From NCBI GenBank assembly GCA_900169235.1, contig FWCC01000082.1, positions 339,132 to 403,131 on the forward strand: 64,000 nt of DNA, given 5' to 3'. The notes beneath the pieces were generated by a model that was not told where the DNA came from, searched no databases, and was given only the letters and a program-made list of their open reading frames with translations. Positions 22,401 to 34,705 of this stretch are shown in pieces; the first letter of the stretch is position 1; each line of letters begins with the position of its first letter. The DNA is from Zarea fungicola. Its lineage: Eukaryota; Ascomycota; Sordariomycetes; Hypocreales; Cordycipitaceae. The position numbers and the translations under genes are program-made.

Positions 22401-23793
22401 TGCTTTCGTTGGTGCTTGTCAGCTAAAACCAGGACAATGGGGGCAATACGGGTGCTGTAGTGGGCCTTGGTGTCTAGCGTGGTGAGAGGTGGAGGTCGAT
22501 ATGTCGCGGTACATTACTCAAAGACGGGAATGACCGCCAGTGCTGCCAGTCTGGTACGCAACCGGACACCATCACGGAACATTCATGTACAAGGTACAAG
22601 CTGCTCTTCTGGCGCTCTCCACCGCGGCAGCCCGGCGCTGCTAGTTATCTACCCAGTAAAGACCAGTAGGAATTGCCTTGGCTGAGCCAGGGTGGAAGCA
22701 CAGCTAATTTAAAATGATTAAAAATTGCATGCAATACAGGCTGCACAGATTAATTTGGTCGTCATTTCCCATGCACTGCTGTGCGACGTTACCAACATCA
22801 ACCATGCCTACGGACACTTTCTTTAATTGGCATCTGTACTCCGAACATACATGCACATGCAAATGCGGCTCGAGCTATTTGGTGATTTGGTGTGGCCGCA
22901 TGCAGACGCTGGTTGGTCCACGCGGCCCCCCTTCTCACACCTCTCAACCAGAAAACACGAGACAAAGTTGTGGTCCTTTCTTTTTTGCCTCTGGTACCTG
23001 ATTGCGGATGAGTGACTGATCAGTGACAGAGTGAGACGCTGGACAGACCGAGACACCAACCGGATTGCTGGGGTCTAGTATTATTAGTATTCCATATGAG
23101 AGACATGGACAAAGCCCACAATGATGCATGCATGACTACGTAGACTGCATGAGTATTTTTGTGATATTTTTGTGATGAAATTGTATTAGACTTCCAGCTT
23201 CCTCTCACAAATAATTGCATTGTTAATAACTAACTGGGCATTCACAATAGGTAGGCAATACCTAGGCAGAATTAGAGGTTGGTAGTAAATTGACGTCCAA
23301 AGACCAGAGAGGATCGCAAAGGTACCTGTACTTTGCACCAGCCCAACACAGCCTCGTTTTCCGCGAAAAACTTGCCACAAAAAGACGTACCCAGAGCCTG
23401 CCACACACACGGAATGTTTAAAAATAGTTTCATGTTCGAGGCAGTGCCAAATCGCCGATTCAACGAACCAATGACGATGGAAATAATTCTTGAAACTCTT
23501 TGCTTTATTTTTTTACCCTGATGCTTCTTTTTCCATGTAGTATGCCGACTTGTAAATAACTACTAGGTATTTATTTATTCACCTAGATTGGTACAGCTCC
23601 GTAACTGTAGGTACGTAACGGGAGGAGCCGCTGGCGCTTTTGTTATCAGGCAGCTAGCGGGATTCAATAAAAGCTTGACTCGCTACAGCACGGTAATGAC
23701 AGAGTACGTAAGCTTAGGGGGGAAACCAGCCATCTGCGATATAAACTGTATCCAAGAATCAAAAGCACAAGCTCTCACCACCGGTGGGCCTAG

Positions 23794-23827
23794 GCCGTTG
23801 ACAGTCAAACGCCGTTGACAGTCAAAC
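23794..23827. repeat. 17-bp tandem duplication with TTGACAGTCAA
   Basis: The unit GCCGTTGACAGTCAAAC occurs twice back to back. Each copy contains TTGAC-A-GTCAA, an inverted repeat with five-base arms. It could be two factor sites or a chance slippage duplication. Confidence 0.7.
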
Positions 23828-24693
23828 GTACGGCATGCAATGGCAATTAAATAGAAATTAAAAAACGTGGCTGTAGTGGTTGCGAGGCAATGACCTAGGC
23901 AACGGCCGCCCGTCTGGAATGTAGATGGCGTAAATAGTTCAAGTACCATTTCACTTCCCGCTGCACCAAACAAAAGCCCGGCGCAGACAGACATGAAGAA
24001 ATGAAGAAATCGATAAATGAGAAATAATGACCCGTTTTAAGTGTGCACTTTTCCAAGTTCCAACCACGCACGTCATTCAACATCCACCTCCAAGTTTTTT
24101 TGGCCTCATATCAGTGTCATACTACAGTACATACTGTCTTATTCGCACGCCACACTGTATAGGTGGATATTGCATTACGGAAGAAAGAAATGCATGGGGA
24201 ATACACTTCATAATATCTCCGTCGCTATATTAAACAGAATGCAGTGGAAAACTAACAAATCGCCATATACACAACAATTCCCGTCAACAGGTTACAAACA
24301 TATACCTCAACATCAAACACAACGACGGAAAACGCTTACTCACAGACCCAACAGGCCTGAAACATGTACAAACGCTGCTCACCGTGAAAGAAACTCAACA
24401 TACAATACAGTCTACACATGCGCATGATACGGGACAAAATATAAAATGTCAAAAAATGTATATATGTACGTGCTCTGTCTTTTGTCTCTGTTGTGACCAA
24501 AAAAATGCCTTGTTTGTGTGTTTGCCGTGTCTATATGCCAGTTTCAACAAAAGGTTTCTTGAACTCAAGTCAAACGAGGACAAGAGACAAGGAAAATGTA
24601 CTGCCATGCAAAAAAAAGAGAAGAGAAGAGAAATGCAGTCTGGTCCCGAATAGACTCCGATAAACATTTGTATGCCGAAGAGACGAGGAAATG

Positions 24694-24730
24694 AAAAAAA
24701 AAAAAAAANNAAAAAAAAAAAAAAAAAAAA
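24694..24730. repeat. Poly-A tract with two undetermined bases
   Basis: A run of A interrupted by NN at 24709-24710. It lies in the 3' untranslated region (poly-T on the coding strand) of the adjacent minus-strand gene. The true tract length is unknown; this is an assembly gap or low-quality homopolymer. Confidence 0.9.
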
Positions 24731-24791
24731 CGACATGCCCATGCTAAAAGCAAACTCCCAAAACACAAAATGCTTGGTTCCCTTGCACAGT

Positions 24792-27033
24792 CTATGTCTG
24801 GCGCATGCCCCATTGAGGCTTCAGCTGGTCACCCAGGTTGGCCGACGTAAAGACGGTGTCGCCAGGTAGACGGCTGACACGGCCGGCGCCGCTCCTGATG
24901 GCTCCAAGCTGCATGGCCGAGATACCACTGCGGTTGCTCCGGATACTGCCAGCATCACTCATCGTACCCTCATCCTTGAACTTCTTGGGAGCCGCAAAGT
25001 CGAGGCCCGTAAAGGTCGACGACTTGCGAAGCATATGTGGGCTGGGGAGGACAGCGAGCTCCTCAAAGGCCGTCACCAAGGGCGAGGCAGCGGCGTGAGC
25101 CGGCTTGTATGGACGGCGCTCACCTAGAGGGCTCTGACTGCGACCGGCAGCTTGGTCCCTGAACAGCTCTGGCGGTGCAAAGTCCATGGCATTGAGCAGA
25201 GCTGAATCATCAGTCAACTTCGATGGCGTGGGAAGCGTGTTGAGCGCAGCAGGTGGAGGAAGTCTCTTCTTGGGCGGAGCACGGCCAAAGGCACCAGCGG
25301 AACCGGCCCTCATGCGACCGCGTCCTCCAGGCAAGCTCATACCGCCAACGGAACCAGGTCCGCGAGGTCTGCCGGGACCGGGTGGTCCACGACGGGCACC
25401 GCCGGGGGGTGGTGTCATGGCGCGGCGGGTGACGGGCTGGGCATACGGCATGACGAAAGCATTACTGTCAGCGTCATAATAGGCAGCGTCACCCAGATAT
25501 CCAGCGTTGTAGTCTTCGTGGTATTCTGGGCCATAGCCGTGAGGGTGGCCCTGGCCGTGAGACGGTGGGCCGGGCATGGGCGGTGCTTCTGCATAGTCCT
25601 CAAAGTACTCCTTATAGAAAGATCGAATGCGGTTGGCACGGTATTCAGGATCCTCGGACGACGTAACCTCTGACGGGGGCAGAGGAACGACACCGACAGA
25701 GAGTCGCTTTGCTGATGTTTGTGGAACGCCCAGACCGTCGGCATATCCGTGATGAGTGTCTTCTTCGACGTAGTGGGTATCTTCATAGTACTCGGTTGTC
25801 TGGATTTGAGGATAGGGGTGGCCATACTCGTCATACATGGCCCTGTCATGGTCAACCGGCTCGTTGTGTGCATGCTCTGGAGACACGACTGTTGGCAGCT
25901 CTACGTTCAGGCCGAGACCGTGATCGTGAGGATTCTGGGTACCGAGGTCGTCGCTGAGCTGGGCAGCACCGGCATGAGGATTGTGCTCAACAGTAGCGGG
26001 AAGCTCAAAGTGAAAGTTGTTGTCCATGGGCAGGCTGGCATGGGCGTCCTTGGCGAGCCCTGCAGGAGGGGGAGCACCATCGGGCATCTCATAGATGCTC
26101 TCGTCGTCGTTGTGGACACGATGGGCATCATGAGCATCATGAGCAGTGCCAATCTCGTGGACGGTGCCAATTTCGGGAATAATTGGCTGGATCGGGAGAC
26201 CCTTATCCTGCAGCTGGGGATGAGTATCAACTTGTGCAACGTGAGCAGGCTCCGGTATAGTAGGCGTCTGGAAAGGATCGGCTTCGCGTGAGTGAGTCGG
26301 GGCCAGAGGAGACTGTGGTGGTGCCCGAGAATGGGTTCGGGGAGGGAGGTTGCTGGGAAACGAAAGGCGCTTGTTTCCTACGGGCGAATATGGCATTGAT
26401 CGAACGGAAGCTCCGTCACCACCGCCAGAGTAGAGGGGAACAGTGTGGTAGGGATCTTGCTCATTGTTGTATGACTTGGCAAGGGAGTGGAGCGACTCCT
26501 TGGACTGGTGAACGCCGCCGGGAGGGAGCAGATAGGGCGAAGAGAGATTCATATCCATGGAGAGCTGTCCAGGACGGTGCTGTTGCTTTTCGCCGCCAGG
26601 GCCAAACATGGCCGTCAAACGCTTTCCTTTCGAGGGCGGTTCGTCCAAGCCATAATCAAGATCCGTCTCGCGGTATTTGGCATCTTCCATGCGCATGCGT
26701 TTGACGCTTCGTCGGTGCAGGACAAAAAAGGTAACGGCGGCGGCAATAACGGGAATGCTGGGACCTGTTAGCAAACATGGCGGTTACAGTCTACGGACAA
26801 GGAATGGATGAGCGGCCGAGATCTTACACAACTCCAAGGGCAATAGCCAAGTTAGTAGCATTGGGACTGATGCCGCGGCCGCAGGTTTCATTCGGATTGC
26901 ACAGGTCTGATCTGCGGGCGATCCGGGACCACAAGCTTGGCTTGACATCGGCAGCAACTTGGCGAGCCAGGTTAACGTGTGGGTGCCAAGATTGCGAGGC
27001 AGCAGCGCTGGGGCTGCGTGGTAGACGATCCAT
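24792..27033 (-). CDS. Single-pass membrane protein with long cytosolic tail
   Basis: Exons 27033-26828 and 26757-24792 give 723 aa. The junction must use the second AG (GTCCCAG) to keep frame; this restores one hydrophobic segment, NLAIALGVVIPVIAAAVTFF (about residues 61-80), followed by LHRRSVKRMRMED. The short head holds a CNPNETCGRG motif with two Cys. The tail has a PYLLPPG/ESLHSL block, many His/Pro/Glu repeats, RANRIRSFYKEYFEDY, and a Pro/Gly/Arg-rich C-terminal third. I know this layout from unnamed fungal membrane proteins; the function is unknown. It has the same orientation as the Ser/Thr-rich membrane protein downstream but lacks its mucin head. The start is the first ATG; an upstream TTG frame is not used. 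Confidence 0.82.
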
Positions 27034-30000
27034 GGCAGAGACGAGGTTGTTTGGCAAAGCAAACAATGGAAAAATAGTGGGAGGGTGGAATTAAAGAAGC
27101 AAGACTCGAGCGTGCATTTCCGGGGGTGGAGAATCCGCGGCGATGATTGTAAAAAGGCGGAGAGAATTTGAGGTCGCAAAAGACAAAAACAAAGAGTCGT
27201 TACGTTCCTCGTAAGGTGGTTGAGTCCTGACTTGAACCACCAGGAACGATGTAGAAGAAAATGGTCGGGAAAAAAAACGAAGGCGTATTCTTTTTTTCTT
27301 TTTTAAAAGTCCTTTCTCTTTCTTTTACAATGAATATAATCGAGGCGACTTGGGCGCCAGGATGGTGGAGAGAAGCAAACTCGTCCAGTTGGTCGGAGGC
27401 GGTTATTTGGTTCGAAGTCAAACGGCGGAAGGAGTGAGCCGCTGGTAAGGAGTGACGCGGTGTGATGGGCTACACCGAAGCGTGGTTGGTTATGGTAAGG
27501 AATGACTGCAGTTTGGCGTAAGCAAACTACTGCGAAGAAACAATCAAAGGAGTGACAAAGGTTGACAAGACAAAAGCACAATAGGGAACCGCTCGACCGG
27601 CCTGGAACGAGATGCGTGAAAAGGAAGGATAGAAGAAGGGGAAGATGTGAATGAGGCTCAAGCAAACAGACAGAGGCGAGGCGGAGGCGGGCAGCCAGGC
27701 CAGCGCAAGGAACTGGGACTGGGAACTGGAACTGGGGTGTGCGCTGTAGCAGAGAAGCAGGGGTCTGTGATGGCTGGCACCGCCCTGAACGCCTGCTGTG
27801 AAGCGGACTGACAGGGCAAGTCGGGGACAAGTCAGGGCAGCCAGAAATGAAAATACAAGCAGCAGCAGCAGGGAGGCCGCTGAGGGGTGAAATTACAGGG
27901 CCTGTGAGGCTTATGGGGCGCCAACTTGGGACTTTGGTGCCAGGTTTTTTGAGAAGCCTGTGTTTGTAAATAATAAGCCAGTGCGGGCCGGTACCTGACG
28001 CTAGTCCGAGGATGGGATAGCGGTAAACGGGCGGCCGGCGAAAGCCACTTGATTTGCAGGATTTGCTTACAGAAGGGCGCGGCATGTTTATCAGCAGATT
28101 AAGCAGCAATTTACAGTAATGCATTATATTTATTCTGGCATTTACATTGACTGGTAAAATTCTTGCCTTTCTGCTTCTCTTGCCATTTACCTACCGTACC
28201 AGTATGTTGCCCGATATGGGCCAATTTGCTGGATCCACGGGGGCGAATGAGACAGGACGGCAGTGCCCTGCATTGGCCCGCCTACCAGCTTCTTCTTGTA
28301 CATGCCACTATTATTGTGCGCAAAAGGTACTAGCAGCTGCCTGCTCGGTATTGGCTCCTCTGCACTCCGTAGTGCCGTCCATTTTGCACCAGTGGTTTTG
28401 AACAAAACAGGCATCATCCGTCTGAGGTTTGATTGGGCTGGCACTAGCGTTGAACCGAACCAGGGCCGCCGCCACAGGGGGGACAAGAACCCGCCAGGGG
28501 GCAGACCAGCCATGGCAGGGAAAGCTCAAGTCCGCCTGCAGGCTGGCTTGCTGCTGCTGGCCATGAAGACGGATCGAACAACCGCAATCGGGGAAGCCAC
28601 GCGAGTCGAGCTGCACTAGCTAGTGGGCTGCAAGAGAATTTTCTTTCTTTTTCTGTGATTTCTTGCTTTCAAATATGGAAGCTTGTGGCGTTGGTGAGAT
28701 GAGATGCTTACGCTGATTCATAGCCTATCTCAGCCGTGAGCGGCCACAAGTGAATGTGAGAGTCTTTGTCTTGACAATGCAAGCCTGCCGGTTTTCTATC
28801 CATTCCCACAGACAGGGCAGCAGGGGTTCTCATTTATTGACTTGCTCAACGGAGTAGTCCGTACAGGCATGCCTTGTCAGGCATGGTGTATCTGTGTCTA
28901 TATCTATATGCTGGGACCTTCTACATGTATTTATTGTGCGCAGATGCACATGCACATACATGTGCATTTGTAAAGAGACCCGATAAGCCTTGCCATTCTA
29001 CACTATTCTACACTCATCGGCAAATGTAACCGCAGCTCAAAAAAGACGGGATGGACGGATGGTGGAGAGGGAGGGGTTCGTTCATTTATTCGTCACCGAC
29101 TTGCAGGAGGCGGCGATGCAAGAAGAAAAAAAGCGCCATGCTGCTGCTCAGCTGAAGAATGAAAGCGTTTGAGCTTTTTCTTCTCCAACTCTTGGCACCA
29201 TTTAAATGGAACATATTGATTTACCATGTATTCCATTTCACATCACGATAGATGTGCAGGCGACAGCAGGGTAGCAGGCAATCGAGCAAGGTCACCAAGA
29301 GGCTAGGTACTGCTAGTTAGTACGGCAGATCATCCTAGTGCGTGTCTTTTGCACCGTTGCACTCGTCCACTCGTGCAAATGTAACATTGTCCACAAATCC
29401 AGGCACAAGTAGAAAGAAAAAAGAAAAAAGCTCAAGAAAAAAAGGGGCGCTGAATGTTGGTCCATGATTGGTTACATGCAGGGGTTGTTCAACGACACAG
29501 CCCACTGGATCATGCAGGTACAGACACCCACCACCGCCCATCCTCATCAAAGAAATGAGTGTGCGAGCTTGTGTGTGTGGAGATTGGCCAGAAGCGACTC
29601 CTCTCTTCAATAGCGACGCCTTTATATTCATGGTCCTTGCGCATCACCATATTGGCATATATTGCGCAAGCCTCACCAGTCAGGTCCTGAGCACGAGCTT
29701 TCACATTATCAACCTGTCGCCTTATCAGCAATCAGCCCTCATTCCATGTACATGTGGTGCATTGAGTCCTAAAATTTACCCGTTATGCGCTGCCCTCTGT
29801 GAATAAAAACAAACATCTGAATCGCGTCTCATCAATCAAACATTCCTCTCCCTTGTGACCCAGACTAATTCCCGGCGATTAAAAAACTTGTCTTTATTTT
29901 TATCATCTATTTCCGGGAATTGATATTATCATCATTTACTACATTTACTATTTATTATTTATCCGTCTTTTCTCCTTTTCGTGCACATCCTCCGACATTC

Positions 30001-30565
30001 CCGGCGCCGGTGTACTGGGTCTGTCATTACAGTGCCGCCGTGCCACCGTACACCATCGGCATCCTTGCATTTAATTTCCATCGTACTCCATACATCTTTC
30101 GATTGTATAAACTGTCAATCGTTCATTGTCCTTTTTCTTCCATTTCTTTATCATTTTTATTTTGTACATGAAAGCCACTCTTGCAGCATTGTGGACCACA
30201 GACTGTACCAGTATGTATGCATTCCCGACATGCCTCGCATCACCTGCATATCCAAGACGTTCTAGATCCCCCGGACCCTCTCCACCGCGAGCCGCCCTCT
30301 GCTTGACAACTTGACACACTCTGCTCGGCTTAATGGCCCAGTCCGGCAAAGACCAAGCTTGGCGCGTGCCAAGACCTAACAAATAAACATTGAATTGTAG
30401 CTTCTCGAACAGCATCACTCGTTCATTAGAGTAATCACGGCAACGAAGCCAACATCTTGGAGCTGTAGATATCAACTGCACATCTCCTTGGAATAGGTGG
30501 CACATACCCACTAGACTGGCGAAAATATCTAAAATATGCATCTGCGTAGATATATATACCCATAA
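27034..30565. other. Long gene-poor promoter and spacer region
   Basis: 3.5 kb without a supported gene. The part next to 27034 is CT-rich on the minus strand and is probably a long 5' leader; a 270-codon open frame there (28124-27303) looks like translated low-complexity sequence. The right part is AT-rich and holds the 3' end of the helicase gene. No repeats, tRNA or transposon remnants were recognised. Confidence 0.55.
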
Positions 30566-32684
30566 CTACTCTGCCCGAGTACTCGTCACCTGGTAAAACT
30601 CGGGTGCATACTCGAGCAGCCACCCCTTGTCCGTCTTGCTCACCTCCCGAATATACGTCTTGTCATTCGTCTCCATCACCTCGTGAAACACAACCCAGTC
30701 TGCCTTCCTCCCAAACAGCAGCGAGCTCGGGTGCGCGTGCAGCACCGTCCCGCCCCCGACGTTGCGAAACGTCCCGTCCGCCTGCATCCGCGCCGCCTGC
30801 GCAAAGTAACCCGCCGTCAGGCACCGCAGAATCCCCTCTGTTTTGCTCGCCCGAGCGCCATCATCTTGCTCCTTCCCCGTCTGTTGTTGTTGCTGCTGCT
30901 GCTGCCGCCGTGACAATGTCTCGTCCACAGTCATATCGAACCGCTCCAGGTACCGCTTTAGCTGCGCCCGGATGCTCACGGCCCGCGTCATGGCTCTGTA
31001 GTTTAAATGATTTTCGTGACAGAATTTGGCCTCCTTTTTACCCCGCGTGATGAATGCCTGATAGGCGTTGAGCAGCGTGAGGTGGTCGCCTTCTTCCGCC
31101 GCAAACTTTCGCCTCGCGCTCTCCATCGCCTTGCGCTCCCCCTCGTGGTAAAACCACACGCTGCTGCCCAGGCTCGTCATGGCCGCAATCGTGAGCATCT
31201 CGCTCAGACACCCAAACGACGGCGCCGACAGTAGTGTTCGTGCCATCATCGGCTCCACCGACAGCTCCGCCATGCGCATGCCCAGCGGCCGCGTGAGCTT
31301 TGCGTACTCATCCAGTGCGCCCAGCGAATACAGCAGCTCCAGTGCCTTGCTCACGAGCTGCGAGGGCGGGGGCGACAGAAAGTCGAAGCGCACAATATTG
31401 TCGATGCCCAGTGCCTTGAGCTGGAGAATCGTCGACGCGAGGTTGGAACGCTGAATCTCGGGCGGGTTGCTCTGCGAAAGCCCGTTGTAGGCTTGTTCCG
31501 TGTATAAACGAAAGCATTTTCCCGGTTTCGTGCGACCCGCACGACCAGCTCGCTGTGCGGCGGATGCCTTGGAGATTGATGTTGCTGTCAGGGATTCGAT
31601 GCCCGTCTCGGGGTTGTAGGCACGTAGCTTCACGTAGCCCGAGTCAACGACAAAGACGATGCCGTCAATCGTAACCGATGCCTCTGCAATGTTGGTCGAG
31701 AAAACTACCTTTCGCGTGCCTTTGGGCGGGCTGTCAAAGACGTACATTTGCTCTTCCGTCGTGAGCCCTGCGTACAGGGGCATTGGCTGAAGGGGGCCAT
31801 ATTTCGTCTCCAGCTGTGGTGCTCGCTCCGAAATGGCTTGGACTGCAAAATCAATTTCCTCGCGACCGGTTAGGAACACGAGTATATCGCCCTCACCTTC
31901 TTGTGTGTGTATGTCAACGACGGTAGATACAGCCCTTTCCACGTAGTTTTCGGCTGGCGCGTCCAGAAACAGCAAGTCGATTGGAAACGTTCGCCCTTCC
32001 AAGCTGACAACCGTTCCAATCTTTGCTGCCTCTTCATCAGCCTCGTTCGATGCTGGCTCGTTGCTCAATGTGAAGAAACTTAGAAACGCTTCTGCTTCGA
32101 GCGTCGCGCTGCTGATGATGATGCGCAACTCGGGTCGCTTCCTACGAATCTTCTTCAGCAGGCCAAGCAAAATGTCAGTGCTAATGGATCGCTCGTGCGC
32201 TTCGTCAACCATGATGACCGAGTATCGGCTCAGTAGGGGGTCGACGAGCGCCTCCCGAATCAGCAGCCCATCAGTCAAAAACTTGATACGCGTCGTCGCC
32301 GACGTGACGTCCTCGAAGCGTATCGAGTATCCCACCTCCTTGCCAACTTCGCATCCCACTTCATCAGCAACGCGCAGGGCAACTGTCGTGGCTGCGACGC
32401 GTCTGGGCTGTAGTTTCACACGTCAGAATCAGATTCTTGCATGGGCGGCGTTGTCAACATACCTGCGTCACTCCAATGATCTTGCCATTCTTGCACCATC
32501 CTGCCTTGTCCAGAAACTGCGGAATCTGTGTCGTTTTTCCAGATCCAGTTTGGCCAATCACGATTGTCACCGGATATGTCTCTATTGTGTAGAGTAGGCT
32601 CTCCCTGTGCTTGGCGATAGGCAGCAAAGCTGGGGGCTTGTGCAGCGCCGGTATGAAGTTTGCATCTAAATCATTTTCCGCCAT
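30566..32684 (-). CDS. DEAH-box RNA helicase, DHX35 type
   Basis: Exons 32684-32463 and 32407-30566 give 687 aa. Helicase motifs are complete: Walker A GQTGSGKT (44-51), PRRVAATT, DEAH (142-145), SAT in IISSATLEAEAF, TNIAEASVTIDG, and QRAGRAGRTKPG. Winged-helix and HA2 regions follow, with a C-terminal OB fold (ADWVVFHEVMETNDKTYIREVS). The LPIAKHRESLLYTIE entry and CKNGKIIGVTQ wording match DHX35 rather than Prp2/16/22/43. DHX35 associates with spliceosomal complexes in other eukaryotes and is absent from budding yeast. A run of about eight Gln interrupts the C-terminal region (around 30884-30905). It is divergent from the CUE-domain gene. Confidence 0.92.
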
Positions 32685-33201
32685 TATTTAGGCAGCTGTC
32701 AAGACACAAATGAGAAGCAGTTCCGGCGCCAGCACCGGTACCACTCCAATTATTGATTAAACTCAAGCTTATGGTATATAAAACACCAGACTCAAGATGG
32801 ATCCAATTCATATACCAACAAGACCCATGATGTTTGTCTAAAAAGAAGAGACGAGCTGTTGGTGTAAAAATGCTCCCCACTACCCTAGACAGTGTTAAGC
32901 AAATGAGGCTGAAGCTATGATCCAGCTGTGGCTCGGTGTGGCTAGGGCGTCGCTCGTTAGTGGGGCACGTCATAGTTGTCGCGGCCAGTCCTGCTTGAAC
33001 CCCCTCGTTTATAAAACAACTGGCTTGGCCCCAAGGTGAAACAAGAAAACGTCGCGATATTTGTATTGTCTATCAATTTTCTCGCGCAGCTACTGTAGCA
33101 TCAACCATCGCACCCATCGAAAGAAGTTCATAAAAAGCACTCATTGTCCTTGCGCGAGCTGTGCTGCGCCACATTTATCAAAGTACTGACCAGGGGCCAA
33201 G
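32685..33201. promoter_or_regulatory. Divergent promoter, helicase/CUE protein
   Basis: 517 bases between two opposite starts. It has a TATATAAA-like sequence near 32775 and AT-rich stretches but no factor site I can name. Confidence 0.5.
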
Positions 33202-34705
33202 ATGGCGTCTACAACACCAGAGACGGTGAGCCCGCCCCATACATTTCTCAAACCTTCAACGACTAACGCGGCTACCTGCAGGAGAAGCAATCCAAGCCTG
33301 TAGCAGAGACTGGTGCCGAATCGCCGACCACAGCCCGCCCTTTCGAGATGGACGACGACGACGTGCAGGACACGAGCATTGCGGCGACACCTACAAAGCC
33401 CACGGCCGCCGCGACCAAGCCAGCAGCGCCCGAGGGCCAAGCACCCGCCAGCCAAGTAGCTCCCGCCGAAACTGAGGTGCTGCCGGCCAAGCCTCCGCGT
33501 CCCATGTCGGAGGCGCAACAGAATGAAGCCATGCTCAAAGAAGCTTTCCCCACGGTGGAAGCAAACGTCATCAAAGCCATCCTGAGAGCGAGCGGCGGAC
33601 AGGTCGAACCAGCATTTAATGCCTTGCTTGGTAAGCTGACCTGAGTCTTCACGTTGACCAGCACTGGCTAATGAATTTTATTTTCACTTTAGAGATGACG
33701 GATCCGGATGCGGTAAAGAATGAACCCGAAGAGCAGCCCCCGGCTCGCCCTCCTCGCCCCCAGGGGCAGACTCCCATCTCCCAGCTCGAGGCAGACGAGC
33801 TCTACGCCCGCCAGCTGGCAGACCACTACGACAATGTCGGCGCATACGAGGCGCGCACGTCCAGCCTGAACCGCAACGGCCGGACTCGCCAGGTCCACGA
33901 CGACGACGACGACGACGACCGCGAACGAAACTTTATCGATGACGACCTTCCCGTCATCCGAGAGAACCTGCGCAAGGGATTCTTCGACACACAAACAAAG
34001 GTCAATGGCTGGATCGCCGGGATACGAAAGAAGCTGGAGGATAGCTTTGACGAGACGGAGGAGACAGCACAGAGGGAGGGTCAGCCCTTCCGCCGACAAG
34101 GCGAGGGGAGCCGTCGCAGTGGTGATTACGACCGCTACGATGCCGACCCGCAGGTTCTCAGTGACGATTTCGCCGGTATGCGATTTTCGTCTGACGGTCG
34201 TGAGTCGAGACCACCAACTTATTTACGTCATAAAAACACGAGTCACTAAAACTAGAGTGTTGCAGATCCCACCAACCACCCTCTGTCGAACCCCGGCCTG
34301 CACCGACCTCCTCCGCCATCGAAATCGCCCAGACCGGACGGCAGAAGGGTTGGGTTCAAGGAGGGCCACGAGGAGATTAACATGTACGATTCATCACCCA
34401 GGGTGCCGCCCAAGGACACGCCGCCCGTGTCGGCCATCAAGTCTAGCAAGTGGCAGCCAATGTCGACGGTCGAGCCGGAGCCGATTACGGACCATGATCC
34501 CTTTAGCCTAGGCGACAGCGAGGACGAGAAGGAGGTCAAGGAGACCAAGCCCAAGTCCAAGGATGAAAAGGGTGCCAGCTCCAGCACCGACGCCGCCAAG
34601 GGCGACGATGCAGCCGAGCGCGTCAAGAAGGCGACGGCCGAGGCCATGGCAGAGAGTTTAGGGGAGCCAGCCAAGAAGGAGGAATCTGGGGATAAGAAGG
34701 AATGA
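33202..34705 (+). CDS. CUE-domain ubiquitin-binding protein (Cue5-like)
   Basis: Exons 33202-33225 (8 codons), 33282-33630, 33693-34175 and 34266-34705 give 431 aa. A CUE domain lies at about residues 87-127: NEAMLKEAFPTVEANVIKAI followed by GGQVEPAFNALLEM, with the usual FP and LL signatures. The rest is hydrophilic: Pro/Ala-rich head, a DELYARQLADHYDN helix, an acidic Asp run, a DLPVIRENLRKGFFDTQTKV segment, and a charged C-terminus. CUE domains bind ubiquitin. In yeast Cue5 links ubiquitinated cargo to Atg8 for selective autophagy; a shared role is inferred from domain layout. The second-to-last intron must be removed or the frame stops at 34249. Confidence 0.88.

Larger units (their letters stand above)
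22401..24791. other. Gene-poor spacer
   Basis: About 2.4 kb of AT-rich DNA with no supported gene: small frames only, no splice-linked coding and no tRNA. It contains a 17-base tandem repeat, and its right end is the 3' region of the next gene with a long A tract interrupted by two N. Confidence 0.6.

Noticed and set aside
27303..28124. 273-codon minus-strand frame
   Set aside because: CT-rich sequence upstream of the membrane-protein gene. No domain, Pro/Leu/Ser low complexity; best seen as leader or promoter.
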